A stretch of DNA of 64,000 bases from Salinicola corii (GCF_008298015.1 NZ_VTPX01000004.1:186001-250000); one strand, 5' to 3'; counted from the first letter of the stretch, positions 33,050-42,667 are shown. A program made the numbers and translations. Notes: generated from the sequence alone by a model not told the origin.

Positions 33050-33979
33050 ATGAGTTCCATCGACAATACGCTTCCCGAACGGCAGACATCCGCCGGTGTG
33101 GAGCATACCGAATCGCTGATCACGCTGACGCCACGCCAGCTGTTACATCGGCGCGCCTTCTCTCACTGGGGCCTGATCATCGGAACCTTGACCGTGATCG
33201 CGCTGGTGCTGTTGGCCGTCGTCGGCCCCCTGGTGCTGCCCTTCGATGCCTATGCTCAGGAACTGGCCGGGCGCCTGCAACCACCGGTCTGGGCAGGTGG
33301 TGACTGGGCCCATCCGCTGGGCACCGATCATCTAGGCCGCGACTATCTGGCCCGCCTGCTGATTGGTGCACGCATCTCGCTGACCGTGGGTTTCTTCGCC
33401 GCCACGCTGGGTTGCATCATCGGCGTCACGCTCGGTGTATGTGCCGGTTACTTTGGTGGCCGGATCGATCAGGCCGTCTCCTACCTGCTTACCTGTCAAT
33501 TGGCGCTACCACAGATCCTGCTGGCCATGGCACTGGTGTTTTTGATAGGGCCGTCGATCTATGTGGTGATCGGGGTCATTGGCGTACTCCAGTGGAGCTA
33601 CTTCCTGGTAGTAACGCGTTCCGCGGTGATGCGTATCCGTGAGCTGGATTACATCGCCTCGGCCAAGACCATCGGCAGCTCCACCAGGTCGATCTTCTGG
33701 CACGAGGTACTGCCCAACCTGCGCAGCCAGATCATCGTCATCTTTACCATCGAAATGGGTGTCGCGATTCTTTCCGAAGCAGCGCTATCGTTTCTCGGCG
33801 TCGGCATTCAGTCTCCCACGCCATCCTGGGGACTGATGATCTCCGAGGGCCGCCAATCGATGTTCTTCAATCCGTGGCTGACCATTCTGCCGGGTATCGC
33901 ACTCTTCCTGCTGGTCATGGGAGTCAATCTAATGGGCGATGGCATGCGTGATGTGCTGACGCCGGAGGGACGACACTGA
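33050..33979 (+). CDS. ABC transporter permease, DppC type
   Basis: The 309-residue second permease has the DppC-type cytoplasmic N-terminus, helix GLIIGTLTVIALVLLAVVGPLVLP, the motif GTDHLGRDYLARLLIGARISLTVG and the EAA loop (DYIASAKTIGSSTRSIFWHEVLPNLRSQIIV). Its stop overlaps the ATPase start (TGATG), giving tight coupling. Confidence 0.9.
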   Translation: MSSIDNTLPERQTSAGVEHTESLITLTPRQLLHRRAFSHWGLIIGTLTVIALVLLAVVGPLVLPFDAYAQELAGRLQPPVWAGGDWAHPLGTDHLGRDYLARLLIGARISLTVGFFAATLGCIIGVTLGVCAGYFGGRIDQAVSYLLTCQLALPQILLAMALVFLIGPSIYVVIGVIGVLQWSYFLVVTRSAVMRIRELDYIASAKTIGSSTRSIFWHEVLPNLRSQIIVIFTIEMGVAILSEAALSFLGVGIQSPTPSWGLMISEGRQSMFFNPWLTILPGIALFLLVMGVNLMGDGMRDVLTPEGRH

Positions 33980-35826
33980 TGAACGAACATGCCCCACTCC
34001 TGCGGGTTGAGAACCTTTCCATCACCCTGAAAACTCCTTCCGGCGAGCAGGTGCAGCCACTGCGTGGTGTCAATTTCGAGCTGAGCCGTGGCGAGGCGCT
34101 GGGTATCGTCGGCGAATCGGGCTCGGGCAAGTCGATGAGCATGCTGGCGCTGATGGGACTGCTACCGTCCAATGCCAGGCGTGACGCCGATTCGCTGAAG
34201 CTCGGTGACAAGGATCTGCTGCAGATCGAGGATACGACCTTCGCCCGTGAGATCGCCGGCAAGCGTATCGGCATGATCTTTCAGGAGCCGATGACTTCGT
34301 TGAATCCGGTGTACACCATCGGTCGGCAGTTGATCGAAACCGCCACGCTGTATGGACGCGGCACCGCCCGCGCCGCCAGGGCACGGGCCATCGAACTGCT
34401 GAACCGTGTCGGCGTGCCGGAGCCGGAGCTGCGCCTCGATCAGTACCCGCACCAGCTCTCCGGTGGTCTACGGCAACGCGTCATGATCGCCATGGCCTTG
34501 ATGAACGAGCCGGAGCTGATCATCGCCGACGAACCGACCACGGCCCTGGATGTCACCATCAAGGCACAGATTCTCGACCTCCTGGCGGACCTGCAGTCGG
34601 AACTCGGGATGGGCATGATTCTGGTCAGCCACGATATCGGCGCGGTATCCCGTGCGGTAGATCGCATTGGCGTGATGTATGCCGGCGCCTTTGTCGAAAA
34701 AGGGCCACTGGACGATGTCTTCGAGCATCCGCTTCATCCCTACACTCAGGGACTACTGCAATGCGCGCCACGCGCGACTCTGGCCCACGGTGGCCCCCGT
34801 CTCGGCGCCATCCCCGGCAGTGTGCCCAGTCCGTTCAAGAGACTGACACGATGTGCTTTTTCCGACCGTTGCCCACATGTCCACGACGCCTGCTACGGCA
34901 GCGAGCCGGCGCTGCGGTCGGCGGGCAACCAAGCCTATCGCTGCGTGCTCGATGCCGAGCAGCTCCAAAGCGATAACGACCACAGTGACAAGGGGGTCGT
35001 CATCCCGCATGCGACACCGGTGCAGGTCGAGCATGGCGATCCGCCCGTTTTGGCGCTGGAGTCGGCCAGTTGCGTGTTCACCACGCGGCGCGGCCTGTTA
35101 GGGCGGAGTAAGGACAATCGCGCCGTCGACGACGTGTCGATCGCCCTGCACGGGAACGAGATTCTGGCCATCGTCGGTGAATCCGGCTCCGGCAAGACTA
35201 CCACTGCCCGTATGATGCTGGGCCTGCAACAACCGACCAGCGGTGTGGCGCTGTTTCGTGGCGAGGCTTTGGAAAAGTCCACTCCGCGTCAGCGCGCGCA
35301 GTTGATCCAGCCGGTGTTTCAGGACCCCTACTCGTCGCTCAATCCCTTGCGCACCGTGGGGGACTCCATCGGGCGGCCACTGGTGGTGCATGGCGTCGGC
35401 AACCGGGCCAGCCGGCGCGAGCGCGCGCTCGAGATCATGTCGCTGGTCGGCCTGCCGGAGCGTTTCTACAACAGCTACCCCAATCAGATGTCGGGTGGCC
35501 AGCGTCAGCGCGTGGCGATTGCCCGTGCTCTGGTGCTAGAGCCGAAGGTATTGATCTGCGACGAGCCAACCTCGGCACTGGATATTTCTGTGCAGGCGCA
35601 GATTCTCAATCTGTTGCTCGATCTGCGCGAGCGGCTGGGATTGACCTATCTGCTGATCACGCACGATCTGGCCGTGGTCCGCTATTTTGCCACGCGAGTG
35701 GTGGTCATGAAGTCGGGGCAGATCGTGGAAAGTGGCGAAACCGAACGAGTATATACGCAGCCGACACATCCCTATACCCAAGAATTGCTGGCCTCGATCA
35801 GCGATCCTCTACGCCGATCGGCCTGA
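33979..35826 (+). CDS. ABC transporter ATP-binding protein, fused DppD-DppF type
   Basis: The 615-residue protein carries two ATPase domains in one chain. The first has Walker A GESGSGKSMSM (about residue 46) and signature LSGGLRQRVMIAMAL. The oligopeptide-transporter C-terminal segment with conserved cysteines (RCAFSDRCPHVHDACYGSEP) comes next, and the second domain has GESGSGKTTTAR (about residue 399) and MSGGQRQRVAIARAL. The single-gene double ATPase is common in importers of the opine/glutathione (GsiA) subgroup. Confidence 0.92.
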   Translation: MNEHAPLLRVENLSITLKTPSGEQVQPLRGVNFELSRGEALGIVGESGSGKSMSMLALMGLLPSNARRDADSLKLGDKDLLQIEDTTFAREIAGKRIGMIFQEPMTSLNPVYTIGRQLIETATLYGRGTARAARARAIELLNRVGVPEPELRLDQYPHQLSGGLRQRVMIAMALMNEPELIIADEPTTALDVTIKAQILDLLADLQSELGMGMILVSHDIGAVSRAVDRIGVMYAGAFVEKGPLDDVFEHPLHPYTQGLLQCAPRATLAHGGPRLGAIPGSVPSPFKRLTRCAFSDRCPHVHDACYGSEPALRSAGNQAYRCVLDAEQLQSDNDHSDKGVVIPHATPVQVEHGDPPVLALESASCVFTTRRGLLGRSKDNRAVDDVSIALHGNEILAIVGESGSGKTTTARMMLGLQQPTSGVALFRGEALEKSTPRQRAQLIQPVFQDPYSSLNPLRTVGDSIGRPLVVHGVGNRASRRERALEIMSLVGLPERFYNSYPNQMSGGQRQRVAIARALVLEPKVLICDEPTSALDISVQAQILNLLLDLRERLGLTYLLITHDLAVVRYFATRVVVMKSGQIVESGETERVYTQPTHPYTQELLASISDPLRRSA

Positions 35827-35843
35827 ACTGAAGGACAAACTAA

Positions 35844-37181
35844 ATGACAGATGCATTACCTTCCCCCGCTGATGTCAGCCGGCTTTTCACCGGGGAGAGC
35901 CGCTTGCAATCCTGGCTGGATATCGAGGCGGCGCTGGCGCTGGCAGAGGCGGAGCTGGGGATGATTCCACGCAGCGCGGCCGAAACCATTGCCTCCAACG
36001 CACAGTTGGCCTCGTTCGACACTGAAGCGTTTTCGCGTCTAGCTGCACGAAACCGGGCGCCAGTGCTGGCTCTGGTGGAAACGCTTGCAGCAGCTTGTGG
36101 GGAAGACGCAGGCGCCTACGTCCATTGGGGTGGCACTACTCAAAACATCATTCAGACTGGCCGCATCCTGCAAATGAAAAAAGCGCACGAAGCGCTGATG
36201 CGGCGGCTGGGCTCGATCTTTGCGCGATTGGCAACGATGGCAGACGAGAGTGCCTTTATGCTGGTTGCCGGGCGCTCCAATCGGCGTCAGGGCTTGCCGA
36301 TTACCTTCGGCTTCAAGGTTGCCGCTTGGGTCGACGAAATGCTTCGTCACGAAGAGCGCCTGCGTGGTGCGCAGGGGCGAGTATTCGTTTCGCAGTTTGG
36401 CGGCGCGCTGGGCGCCATGCACGCCTTCGGCAATCATGGTCCGGCGCTCAATGTGCGAATATCCGAACGGCTAGGCCTGATCCCGGCGCGGATTCCGTCG
36501 AGGGCAGCACTTGACCACATCGTGGAATATCTACAACTACTCGCGCTGCTCGGCGGTACCTGCGCCAAGATCGCGCAGGAATTCTACACACTAATGACGG
36601 ACGAGATCGGTGAAGCGCTGGAAGATGTCGCCGATGCCGTTGGCAGTAGCACCATGCCGCAGAAGGTCAATTCCAAGATCGGCGTGAGGGTAATCGCTTC
36701 GGCAACGCGACTGCGTGGCCATGTTGCCGCGGCACTGGAAGCGATGCAGCCTTCGCACGAAGGCGACGTCTCTTCCAACTTGGTGATGTACGCCGTTATT
36801 GACGAGGGGATACCGCTCGCCTACGAACTGGTGACGTCATTTGATGAAATGCTGGGCGCGGTGAAGCTCGATTCGGAGGCGATGCGGCACAACCTCGAAG
36901 GCAGCAATGGTTTGATCATGGCCGAGAAAGCCATGATGCTGCTCGCCCCGCATATTGGTCGCAACGAAGCGCATCACCGAGTCCAGGCCAGCGTCAAGCG
37001 AGCCCGCAAAGACCACTGTAGCTTTGCCAAAGCGCTGGCTAGCGCCCCCGACCTTCCTGACTCCATGGACCGCGCGACACTCGAGGCCGAATTGAGACCG
37101 GAAAGTTATACAGGGCAGAGCGAACCCATGGCGCGGGAAGGGGCAAGGCGAGCCAGGGAAGCGGCCGACAGATTGGGATGA
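35844..37181 (+). CDS. Fumarase/adenylosuccinate-lyase superfamily enzyme with altered active site
   Basis: The 445-residue cytoplasmic lyase resembles 3-carboxymuconate cycloisomerase and adenylosuccinate lyase. The superfamily signature GSSTMPQKVNSK with the catalytic serine loop is intact (about residue 267). Two other conserved active-site segments differ: HWGGTTQNI replaces the usual HWGATSQD, and AGRSNRRQG replaces AGRTHxQH, so the usual Asp and second His are Asn. It follows the importer by 17 bases and probably cleaves a C-N or C-C bond of the imported compound, for example an N-substituted dicarboxylate. The substrate is unknown. Confidence 0.75.
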   Translation: MTDALPSPADVSRLFTGESRLQSWLDIEAALALAEAELGMIPRSAAETIASNAQLASFDTEAFSRLAARNRAPVLALVETLAAACGEDAGAYVHWGGTTQNIIQTGRILQMKKAHEALMRRLGSIFARLATMADESAFMLVAGRSNRRQGLPITFGFKVAAWVDEMLRHEERLRGAQGRVFVSQFGGALGAMHAFGNHGPALNVRISERLGLIPARIPSRAALDHIVEYLQLLALLGGTCAKIAQEFYTLMTDEIGEALEDVADAVGSSTMPQKVNSKIGVRVIASATRLRGHVAAALEAMQPSHEGDVSSNLVMYAVIDEGIPLAYELVTSFDEMLGAVKLDSEAMRHNLEGSNGLIMAEKAMMLLAPHIGRNEAHHRVQASVKRARKDHCSFAKALASAPDLPDSMDRATLEAELRPESYTGQSEPMAREGARRAREAADRLG

Positions 37182-37375
37182 GGATGGATCACTTGCCAAT
37201 GGCGTAGTGCTTCAAATACACCCGATAGTCTCGATCACCAGTCAGTCGAATTGGCGCTTCCCCTCGCGGGAATAACGCCAGGGGGCAGCTCGCGAGTCAT
37301 ATCCGGCTGGCGGACCAGTCGATTGAGCAGCGTCGCCTTTCCGAGGTGCCGCCGCGGGGCGGCGGTCGTAAAGGT

Positions 37376-38887
37376 TCAGCGGAACGCGACCGGCTCGGGG
37401 CGGACCAGCTCCGCCTCCATCGTCTCGAACTGACGCGTCACGGCGTCGTGGGGGGCCGCCGTGGCCAGCGAGACGACGACGATGGCGATCAGCGAGAACA
37501 GGAACCCGGGCAGGATCTCGTAGAGATCGAAGAGGCCGCCGTGGAGCGCCGACCACACGATCACGGTCACCCCACCGACGATGATTCCGGCCAGCGCGCC
37601 CCACTGATTCATGCGCTTCCAGTAGAGCGCCAGCAGCAGCGTGGGGCCGAAGCTGGCACCGAATCCGGCCCAGGCGTAGGAGACCAGCCCCAGTACGTTG
37701 GAGTCGGGGGCGAGAGCCAGCAGCAGGGCGATGACGGAAACGCCGAGCACGGCGAGCCGCCCGACCCGCAGCAGTTCGCGCTGCGAGGCATGCTGGCGGA
37801 ACATCGCCTTGTAGAGATCGTCGGCGATGGTCGAGGAGCAGATCAGCAACTGGGAGTCCGCGGTGGACATCACTGCGGCGAGAATGGCGGTCAGCAGCAC
37901 GCCGGCGACCACCGGATTGAAGAGGATGTCGACCATGAACATGAAAATACGCTCCTGGTCGTCGAGCCCGGCGGGGAAGAAACCGTGCCCGAGCACGCCG
38001 ATCGCCAGCGCACAGGCCAGGCCGATTCCGGTCCAGCTCACCGAGAGCAGACGGGCCCGGGGGATGTGGCGATGGTCGTCGATGCCGGCGAAACGCGCCA
38101 GCGAGTGCGGCTGGCCGAAGTAGCCGAGGCCCCAGGCCAGCGAGCTGGCGACGACGATCCAGCCCAGCGTCTCGCCGCTGGCGGCGTCGGTGAACCAGCG
38201 CAACAGCATCGGCGAGGTCTCACGCACCGACTCGAGCGAGGCAGTGACGCCACCGAGCTCCATTACCGCCGCCACCGGCACCGCGACCAGCGCCAGCAGC
38301 ATCATGATGCCCTGCAGGACGTCGGTCCAGGAGACCGCCAGGTAGCCGCCGAAGAAGGTGTAGGAGACGATCGCCAGCAGGCCGACCACCACCGCCAGCT
38401 CGTAGTTCATGCCGAACACGGTATTGAGCAGCTTGCCGCCGGCGACGAGCCCGGAGCTGGTGTAGAACAGGTAGAAGACGATGATGAAGATGGAGGCGAC
38501 CAGACGCAGCCCGCCGGTGTGGCGCTGGAAGCGCTCGGCCAGGAACTCGGGGATGGTCAGGGCATCGTTGGCGACGAAGCTGTAGACGCGCAGGCGCTGG
38601 GCGACCAGCAGCCAGTTGAGCAGCGACCCCGCGAGCAGCCCGGCGGCGATCCAGAACGCGGAGAGCCCGGACAGGTAAGCCGCACCCGGCATCGCCACCA
38701 TCAGCCAGCCGGACATCTCCGAGGCGCCGGCCGAGATGGCGGTGGCGAACGGGCCCAGCGAGCGCCCGCCAAGCGCATAGTCGGAGAAATCCGAAGAGCG
38801 CTTCCAGGCAGCGTAGCCGATGATCAGCATCACCACGAAGTAGAGCACGAAGGTCGCGACGACGACCGCGTTATCGTTGTTCGTCAT
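37376..38887 (-). CDS. putP: Sodium/proline symporter PutP
   Basis: The 503-residue SSS-family carrier has about 13 membrane helices. Family motifs include the N-terminal SDFSDYALGGRSLGP, SAGASEMSGWLMVAMPGAAYLSG and the sodium-site STADSQLLICSS stretch, all typical of PutP. ATG 38887 is preceded by AGGAG; the frame extends 17 codons further without a better start. It lies in the same direction as the P5C-reductase-like and TetR genes, close to the proline betaine genes, where it can import proline, the end product of that pathway. Confidence 0.88.
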   Translation of the reverse strand: MTNNDNAVVVATFVLYFVVMLIIGYAAWKRSSDFSDYALGGRSLGPFATAISAGASEMSGWLMVAMPGAAYLSGLSAFWIAAGLLAGSLLNWLLVAQRLRVYSFVANDALTIPEFLAERFQRHTGGLRLVASIFIIVFYLFYTSSGLVAGGKLLNTVFGMNYELAVVVGLLAIVSYTFFGGYLAVSWTDVLQGIMMLLALVAVPVAAVMELGGVTASLESVRETSPMLLRWFTDAASGETLGWIVVASSLAWGLGYFGQPHSLARFAGIDDHRHIPRARLLSVSWTGIGLACALAIGVLGHGFFPAGLDDQERIFMFMVDILFNPVVAGVLLTAILAAVMSTADSQLLICSSTIADDLYKAMFRQHASQRELLRVGRLAVLGVSVIALLLALAPDSNVLGLVSYAWAGFGASFGPTLLLALYWKRMNQWGALAGIIVGGVTVIVWSALHGGLFDLYEILPGFLFSLIAIVVVSLATAAPHDAVTRQFETMEAELVRPEPVAFR

Positions 38888-38971
38888 GCGGGGAACTCCT
38901 GTGTGGAGCGGCTCTTGGCGTCTTTGTTCGACTGTCACCGTCGCCGCCGGGATTATCGTTCTTTCAGTCCG

Positions 38972-39775
38972 CTATCCACTCGAAGGGCGACCCTCGAGCG
39001 CGCCGCGATGGGCCGCACCGACACCCTCTTTCACCGCGTCGCGGAAACCGTGGTCGACCATGGACTCCAGTCCCAGCGTGGTGATGCCGCCGTAGGCGAG
39101 AAAGCGGTCGACGATCGCGCCGGGGTCGGTGTCGGTCTGGCGGATCAGCGCCAGGCTACCCGCCAGGCTCTCGACCACGGCACGCCGCGCCAGCGCCTCG
39201 GGCAGCCCCTGATCCAGGGCGTGCTCGATCAGGCTGGCCGCCAGCAGGGCGGGAAAGGCGGGGCCGCTGCCGGTGAGCGCGGTCAGGTAGTCGAGCTGGT
39301 GCTCGTCGCCGACCTCGTCGACGGGGCCGCAGGCGGCGAGCAGGTCGCCGACCAGACGCCGCTCGTCGGCATTCACCGCCGTGCCGGCCACCCATGGTGT
39401 GTAGGAGCGGCCGATCTCGGCGGCGGCATTGGGCATGGCGCGCACCAGGCGCGTGGCACCGGTGGTCCGGGCGAGGTCGGCGAGCGACACCTGCGCCATC
39501 AGCGAAATCACCAGGTGGGATTCGAGAGAGAGCGTCAGCGTGGCGAACTGCGCTGGACGCAACGCGAGGACGACGATATCGGCGCGGTCGAGCAACGCCT
39601 CGAGGCTCTCGATGCGGACGACATCGGGCCAGTCGGCGTAGCGGTCGCCATGGCGGCTGGGGGTGACCGCCAGCCGATCCGGGGAGAGCAGGCCGCGCGT
39701 CAGCAGGGCACGCCCGAACGCGCCGCCCAGCCAGCCGTTACCGCCCAGGATGCCGAGCGTCGATCGGTGAGCCAT
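38972..39775 (-). CDS. Pyrroline-5-carboxylate reductase-like NAD(P)-binding protein
   Basis: The 267-residue protein has the ProC layout: an N-terminal dinucleotide fold (LGILGGNGWLGGAFGRALL) and the middle block RLVRAMPNAAAEIG. The C-terminal dimerisation helices carry LTGSGPAFPALLAASLIEHALDQGLP. It could make or oxidise proline-linked imines. Because it sits with putP and proline betaine genes, it may be a specialised paralogue and not the housekeeping ProC. The ATG at 39775 lies behind AGGAGGT, and the gene start overlaps the TetR gene by 38 bases. Confidence 0.8.
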   Translation of the reverse strand: MAHRSTLGILGGNGWLGGAFGRALLTRGLLSPDRLAVTPSRHGDRYADWPDVVRIESLEALLDRADIVVLALRPAQFATLTLSLESHLVISLMAQVSLADLARTTGATRLVRAMPNAAAEIGRSYTPWVAGTAVNADERRLVGDLLAACGPVDEVGDEHQLDYLTALTGSGPAFPALLAASLIEHALDQGLPEALARRAVVESLAGSLALIRQTDTDPGAIVDRFLAYGGITTLGLESMVDHGFRDAVKEGVGAAHRGALEGRPSSG

Positions 39776-40424
39776 CGGCTACCTCCTGTCGTGCGGCGGC
39801 GAGTTCCTCGGCGGGAAACCGCGTGCGGTGGCGGGCGGCGAAACGGGCCAGATCGCTCTCGGTGCAGGGCTGGCCGGTGAAGATGCGAACGTACTCGGCG
39901 ACGCGGCCGACGCGGGTGTCCTTGCTCTCCTGCACGTGCATGGAGATGTAACCGATCTGGAGCAGGTAGACGGTCCTTGCGCGGGTGTCCGCCTCCAGCG
40001 CGGGGTAACCGAAGCGCGAGAACATCGCCTGGATCGCGGCCAGACGCTCGGCATCGGCGCGCTGCACGCGCTCGGCCACTGCCGGATCCTGCAGGCTCCA
40101 GCTGCGTACGGCGTATTCGAATTCGGAATCGAACACTGCGGGATCGAACCAGCAATCGAACACGTTGAGCGTGGCCTCGACGATCGAGGCGGCGTAGCGT
40201 TCGCTCTGGTCGATGACGGCCCGGGTGTTCTGGCTTTCCCAGCGCGCCAGCAGCGCCGCCAGGATCTCCTCGCGATCCTTGAACAGCCAGTAGAAGCTGG
40301 TACGCGAGGTGTTCAGCTTCCTGGCCAGCGGTACGATCTTGACCGCGCCGACGCCGGCATTGACGAGCAGCTCGTAGGCCGCATCGATCCAGGCTCTCTG
40401 GTTGTTGGCGAGATCGTCTTTCAC
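39738..40424 (-). CDS. TetR-family regulator next to the proline betaine genes
   Basis: The 228-residue regulator has the N-terminal TetR helix-turn-helix (AWIDAAYELLVNAGVGAVKIVPLARKLNTSRTSFYWLFKDREEILAALL). A ligand-binding helical domain follows, ending with a C-terminal polar tail. GTG 40424 has AAGGA 6 bases before it. It is divergent from the StcD-like gene, and a large inverted repeat lies between them. The ligand is probably a betaine or N-methylproline; that is inference. Confidence 0.87.
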   Translation of the reverse strand: MKDDLANNQRAWIDAAYELLVNAGVGAVKIVPLARKLNTSRTSFYWLFKDREEILAALLARWESQNTRAVIDQSERYAASIVEATLNVFDCWFDPAVFDSEFEYAVRSWSLQDPAVAERVQRADAERLAAIQAMFSRFGYPALEADTRARTVYLLQIGYISMHVQESKDTRVGRVAEYVRIFTGQPCTESDLARFAARHRTRFPAEELAAARQEVADGSPIDARHPGR

Positions 40425-40484
40425 GTCGGATCCTTGTTGGCGGTGGGCAGGATAGCGAGGTTAACAGAGCCCTTAGACCTTTTG

Positions 40485-40521
40485 TGTACACCAGTGTCAT
40501 GCCAATTGACACTTGTGTACA
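40485..40521. promoter_or_regulatory. Operator: 37-bp inverted repeat overlapping the stcD-like promoter
   Basis: TGTACACCAGTGTCA (40485-40499) and TGACACTTGTGTACA (40507-40521) are inverted arms with one mismatch, separated by 7 bases. The right arm contains a perfect -35 TTGACA (40506-40511) with TAGCGT 18 bases further on (40530-40535), so a bound TetR dimer (or pair) would block the rightward promoter. Confidence 0.75.
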
Positions 40522-40569
40522 GCGAGCGCTAGCGTGATGTCAACCCCACAACAACAAGGGTGTTCGACC

Positions 40570-42612
40570 GTGAAGAACGATCCGCTGCTCCAGCCGCTCC
40601 AGCTCAAGCACCTGACGCTCAAGAACCGCGTCATGCTGACCTCCCACGAGCCCGCCTATCCCGAGGACGGCATGCCCAAGGCGCTCTACCGGGCCTATCA
40701 TGTCGAGCGCGCCAAGGCCGGCGTGGCGCTGACCATGACCGCCGGCTCCGCGGCGGTATCGCGGGACAGTCCGCCGGTATTCAACAACATCCTCGCCTAC
40801 CAGGACGAGGTGGTGCCGTGGATGCGTGAGCTGACCGACGCCTGCCATGAGCACGGCACGGCGGTGATGATCCAGTTGACGCATCTGGGCCGGCGCACGC
40901 GCTGGGACAAGGGGGACTGGCTGCCGGTGGTATCGGCCTCCAACCGCCGCGAGGCGTCCCATCGCGCCTATCCCAAGAAGGCCGAGATCTGGGATATCGA
41001 GCGCCTGATCCGCGACTACGCCGACGCCGCCGAGCGGATGCGTGCCGCGGGGCTGGACGGCCTCGAGATCCAGGCCTACGGCCACCTGATGGATCAGTTC
41101 TGGTCGCCGCTGACCAACGAACTCGATGGCCCCTACGGCGGCAGTCTGGACAATCGTCTGCGCTTCACCTTCGAGGTGCTCGAGGCGATCCGCCAGCGTG
41201 TCGGCGAGGATTTCCTGCTCGGCGTGCGTTACACCGGTGACGAGTGCCTGCCCGGCGGTTTCGACGCCCGCGACGGCATGGAGATCTCGAAGCGGCTCAA
41301 GCGAAGCGGGCTGGTCGACTTCCTCAACGTGGTCAAGGGGCACATCGATACCGACCCGGGACTCACCGATGTCATCCCCATCCAGGGCATGCCCAGCGCG
41401 CCGCATCTCGACTTCGCCGGCGACATCAAGCGCGAGGTGGATTTTCCCACCTTCCACGGCGCCAAGATCCAGGACGTCGCCACCGCGCGCCACGCCATCG
41501 CTTCCGGCAAGGTGGACATGATCGGCATGACCCGCGCGCACATGGCCGACCCGCACCTGATGCGCAAGGTGATCGAGGGGCGCGAGGAGGAGATCCGGCC
41601 CTGCGTCGGCGCCAACTACTGCCTCGACCGCATCTACCAGGGCGGTGCGGCCTACTGCATCCACAATCCGGCCACCGGGCGCGAGACGACCATGCCGCAC
41701 ACCATCGCGCCGGCCGAGACCAGGCGTAAGGTCGTGGTGGTGGGAACCGGCCCCGGGGGAATGGAAGCGGCCCGAGTCGCCGCCGAGCGCGGCCACGAAG
41801 TGGTGGTGTTCGAAGCGGCCGACGCGCCGGGCGGGCAGGTCCGGCTCACCGCGCAGAGCGAGCGCCGGCGCGAGATGATGGGCATCATCGACTGGCGTTA
41901 CGAGCGCTGCCAGGCGCTGGGCGTCACCTTCCACTTCAACGTCTTCGCCGAGCAGGACGAGGTGGTAGCGGAGTCGCCGGACGTGGTCATCGTCGCCACC
42001 GGCGGCCTGCCCAACGAGGAAGCGCTGGCGCAGGGCAACGAACTGGCGGTGACCGGCTGGGACATCCTCTCGGGGCATGCCAAGCCGGGACGCAACGTGC
42101 TGGTCTACGACGATGCCGGCGACCATACCGCGCTGCAGGCGGCCGAGATCATCGCCAGGAGCGGAGCTCGGGTCGAGTACATGACCGCGGATCGCGCGCT
42201 GGCGCCCGAGGTGATGGCGATGAACCTGGTGCCCTACATGCGCACGCTGCAGGTGCTCGACACCACCTTCACCCCGACCTTCCGCCTGGTCTCGCTGCGG
42301 CGCGAGGGCGACGAGCTGGTGGCGTCGGTGGAGAGCGACTACACCCGCGTTGGCAAGGAGCGTCGTGTCGACCAGGTGGTGGTCAACTTTGGCACTCTAC
42401 CCATGGACGATCTCTACGAGTCGCTCAAGCCGCTGTCGAGCAACCAGGGCATGGTCGACTACGACAAGCTGATCGTGGGTGACCCGCAGCCGATCGTCGC
42501 GTCGAACGACACCGGGGAGGGTTTCCAGCTGTTCCGGATCGGCGATGCGATCTCGCACCGCAATACCCACGCCGCGATCTACGACGCGCTGCGGCTGATG
42601 AAAGACCTTTGA
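40570..42612 (+). CDS. N-methylproline demethylase-like flavoprotein (StcD type)
   Basis: The 680-residue protein is built like the dimethylglycine/N-methylproline demethylases. An old-yellow-enzyme TIM barrel covers about residues 5-370 (PLQLKHLTLKNRVMLTSHEPAY). A cysteine cluster for a 4Fe-4S centre (RPCVGANYCLDR and AAYCIHNP, about 340-365) and a C-terminal FAD domain (VVVVGTGPGGMEAARVAAERG, about 390) follow. GTG 40570, behind AAGGG, gives a length close to that of rhizobial StcD. It would convert N-methylproline to proline, the second step of proline betaine breakdown. Assignment is by domain order and the Rieske oxygenase nearby. Confidence 0.8.
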   Translation: MKNDPLLQPLQLKHLTLKNRVMLTSHEPAYPEDGMPKALYRAYHVERAKAGVALTMTAGSAAVSRDSPPVFNNILAYQDEVVPWMRELTDACHEHGTAVMIQLTHLGRRTRWDKGDWLPVVSASNRREASHRAYPKKAEIWDIERLIRDYADAAERMRAAGLDGLEIQAYGHLMDQFWSPLTNELDGPYGGSLDNRLRFTFEVLEAIRQRVGEDFLLGVRYTGDECLPGGFDARDGMEISKRLKRSGLVDFLNVVKGHIDTDPGLTDVIPIQGMPSAPHLDFAGDIKREVDFPTFHGAKIQDVATARHAIASGKVDMIGMTRAHMADPHLMRKVIEGREEEIRPCVGANYCLDRIYQGGAAYCIHNPATGRETTMPHTIAPAETRRKVVVVGTGPGGMEAARVAAERGHEVVVFEAADAPGGQVRLTAQSERRREMMGIIDWRYERCQALGVTFHFNVFAEQDEVVAESPDVVIVATGGLPNEEALAQGNELAVTGWDILSGHAKPGRNVLVYDDAGDHTALQAAEIIARSGARVEYMTADRALAPEVMAMNLVPYMRTLQVLDTTFTPTFRLVSLRREGDELVASVESDYTRVGKERRVDQVVVNFGTLPMDDLYESLKPLSSNQGMVDYDKLIVGDPQPIVASNDTGEGFQLFRIGDAISHRNTHAAIYDALRLMKDL

Positions 42613-42667
42613 TCGGCCACGGGGAGGACGCCAGGTGTTCGCCATCGCGACACGATCTCCGTGCTCG

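Noticed and set aside
37346..39880. An 844-codon open frame on the plus strand
   Set aside because: It is antisense to putP, the P5C-reductase-like gene and the end of the TetR gene, has a His/Gln/Arg/Asp-rich low-complexity translation and no domains; such frames are expected in GC-rich DNA.
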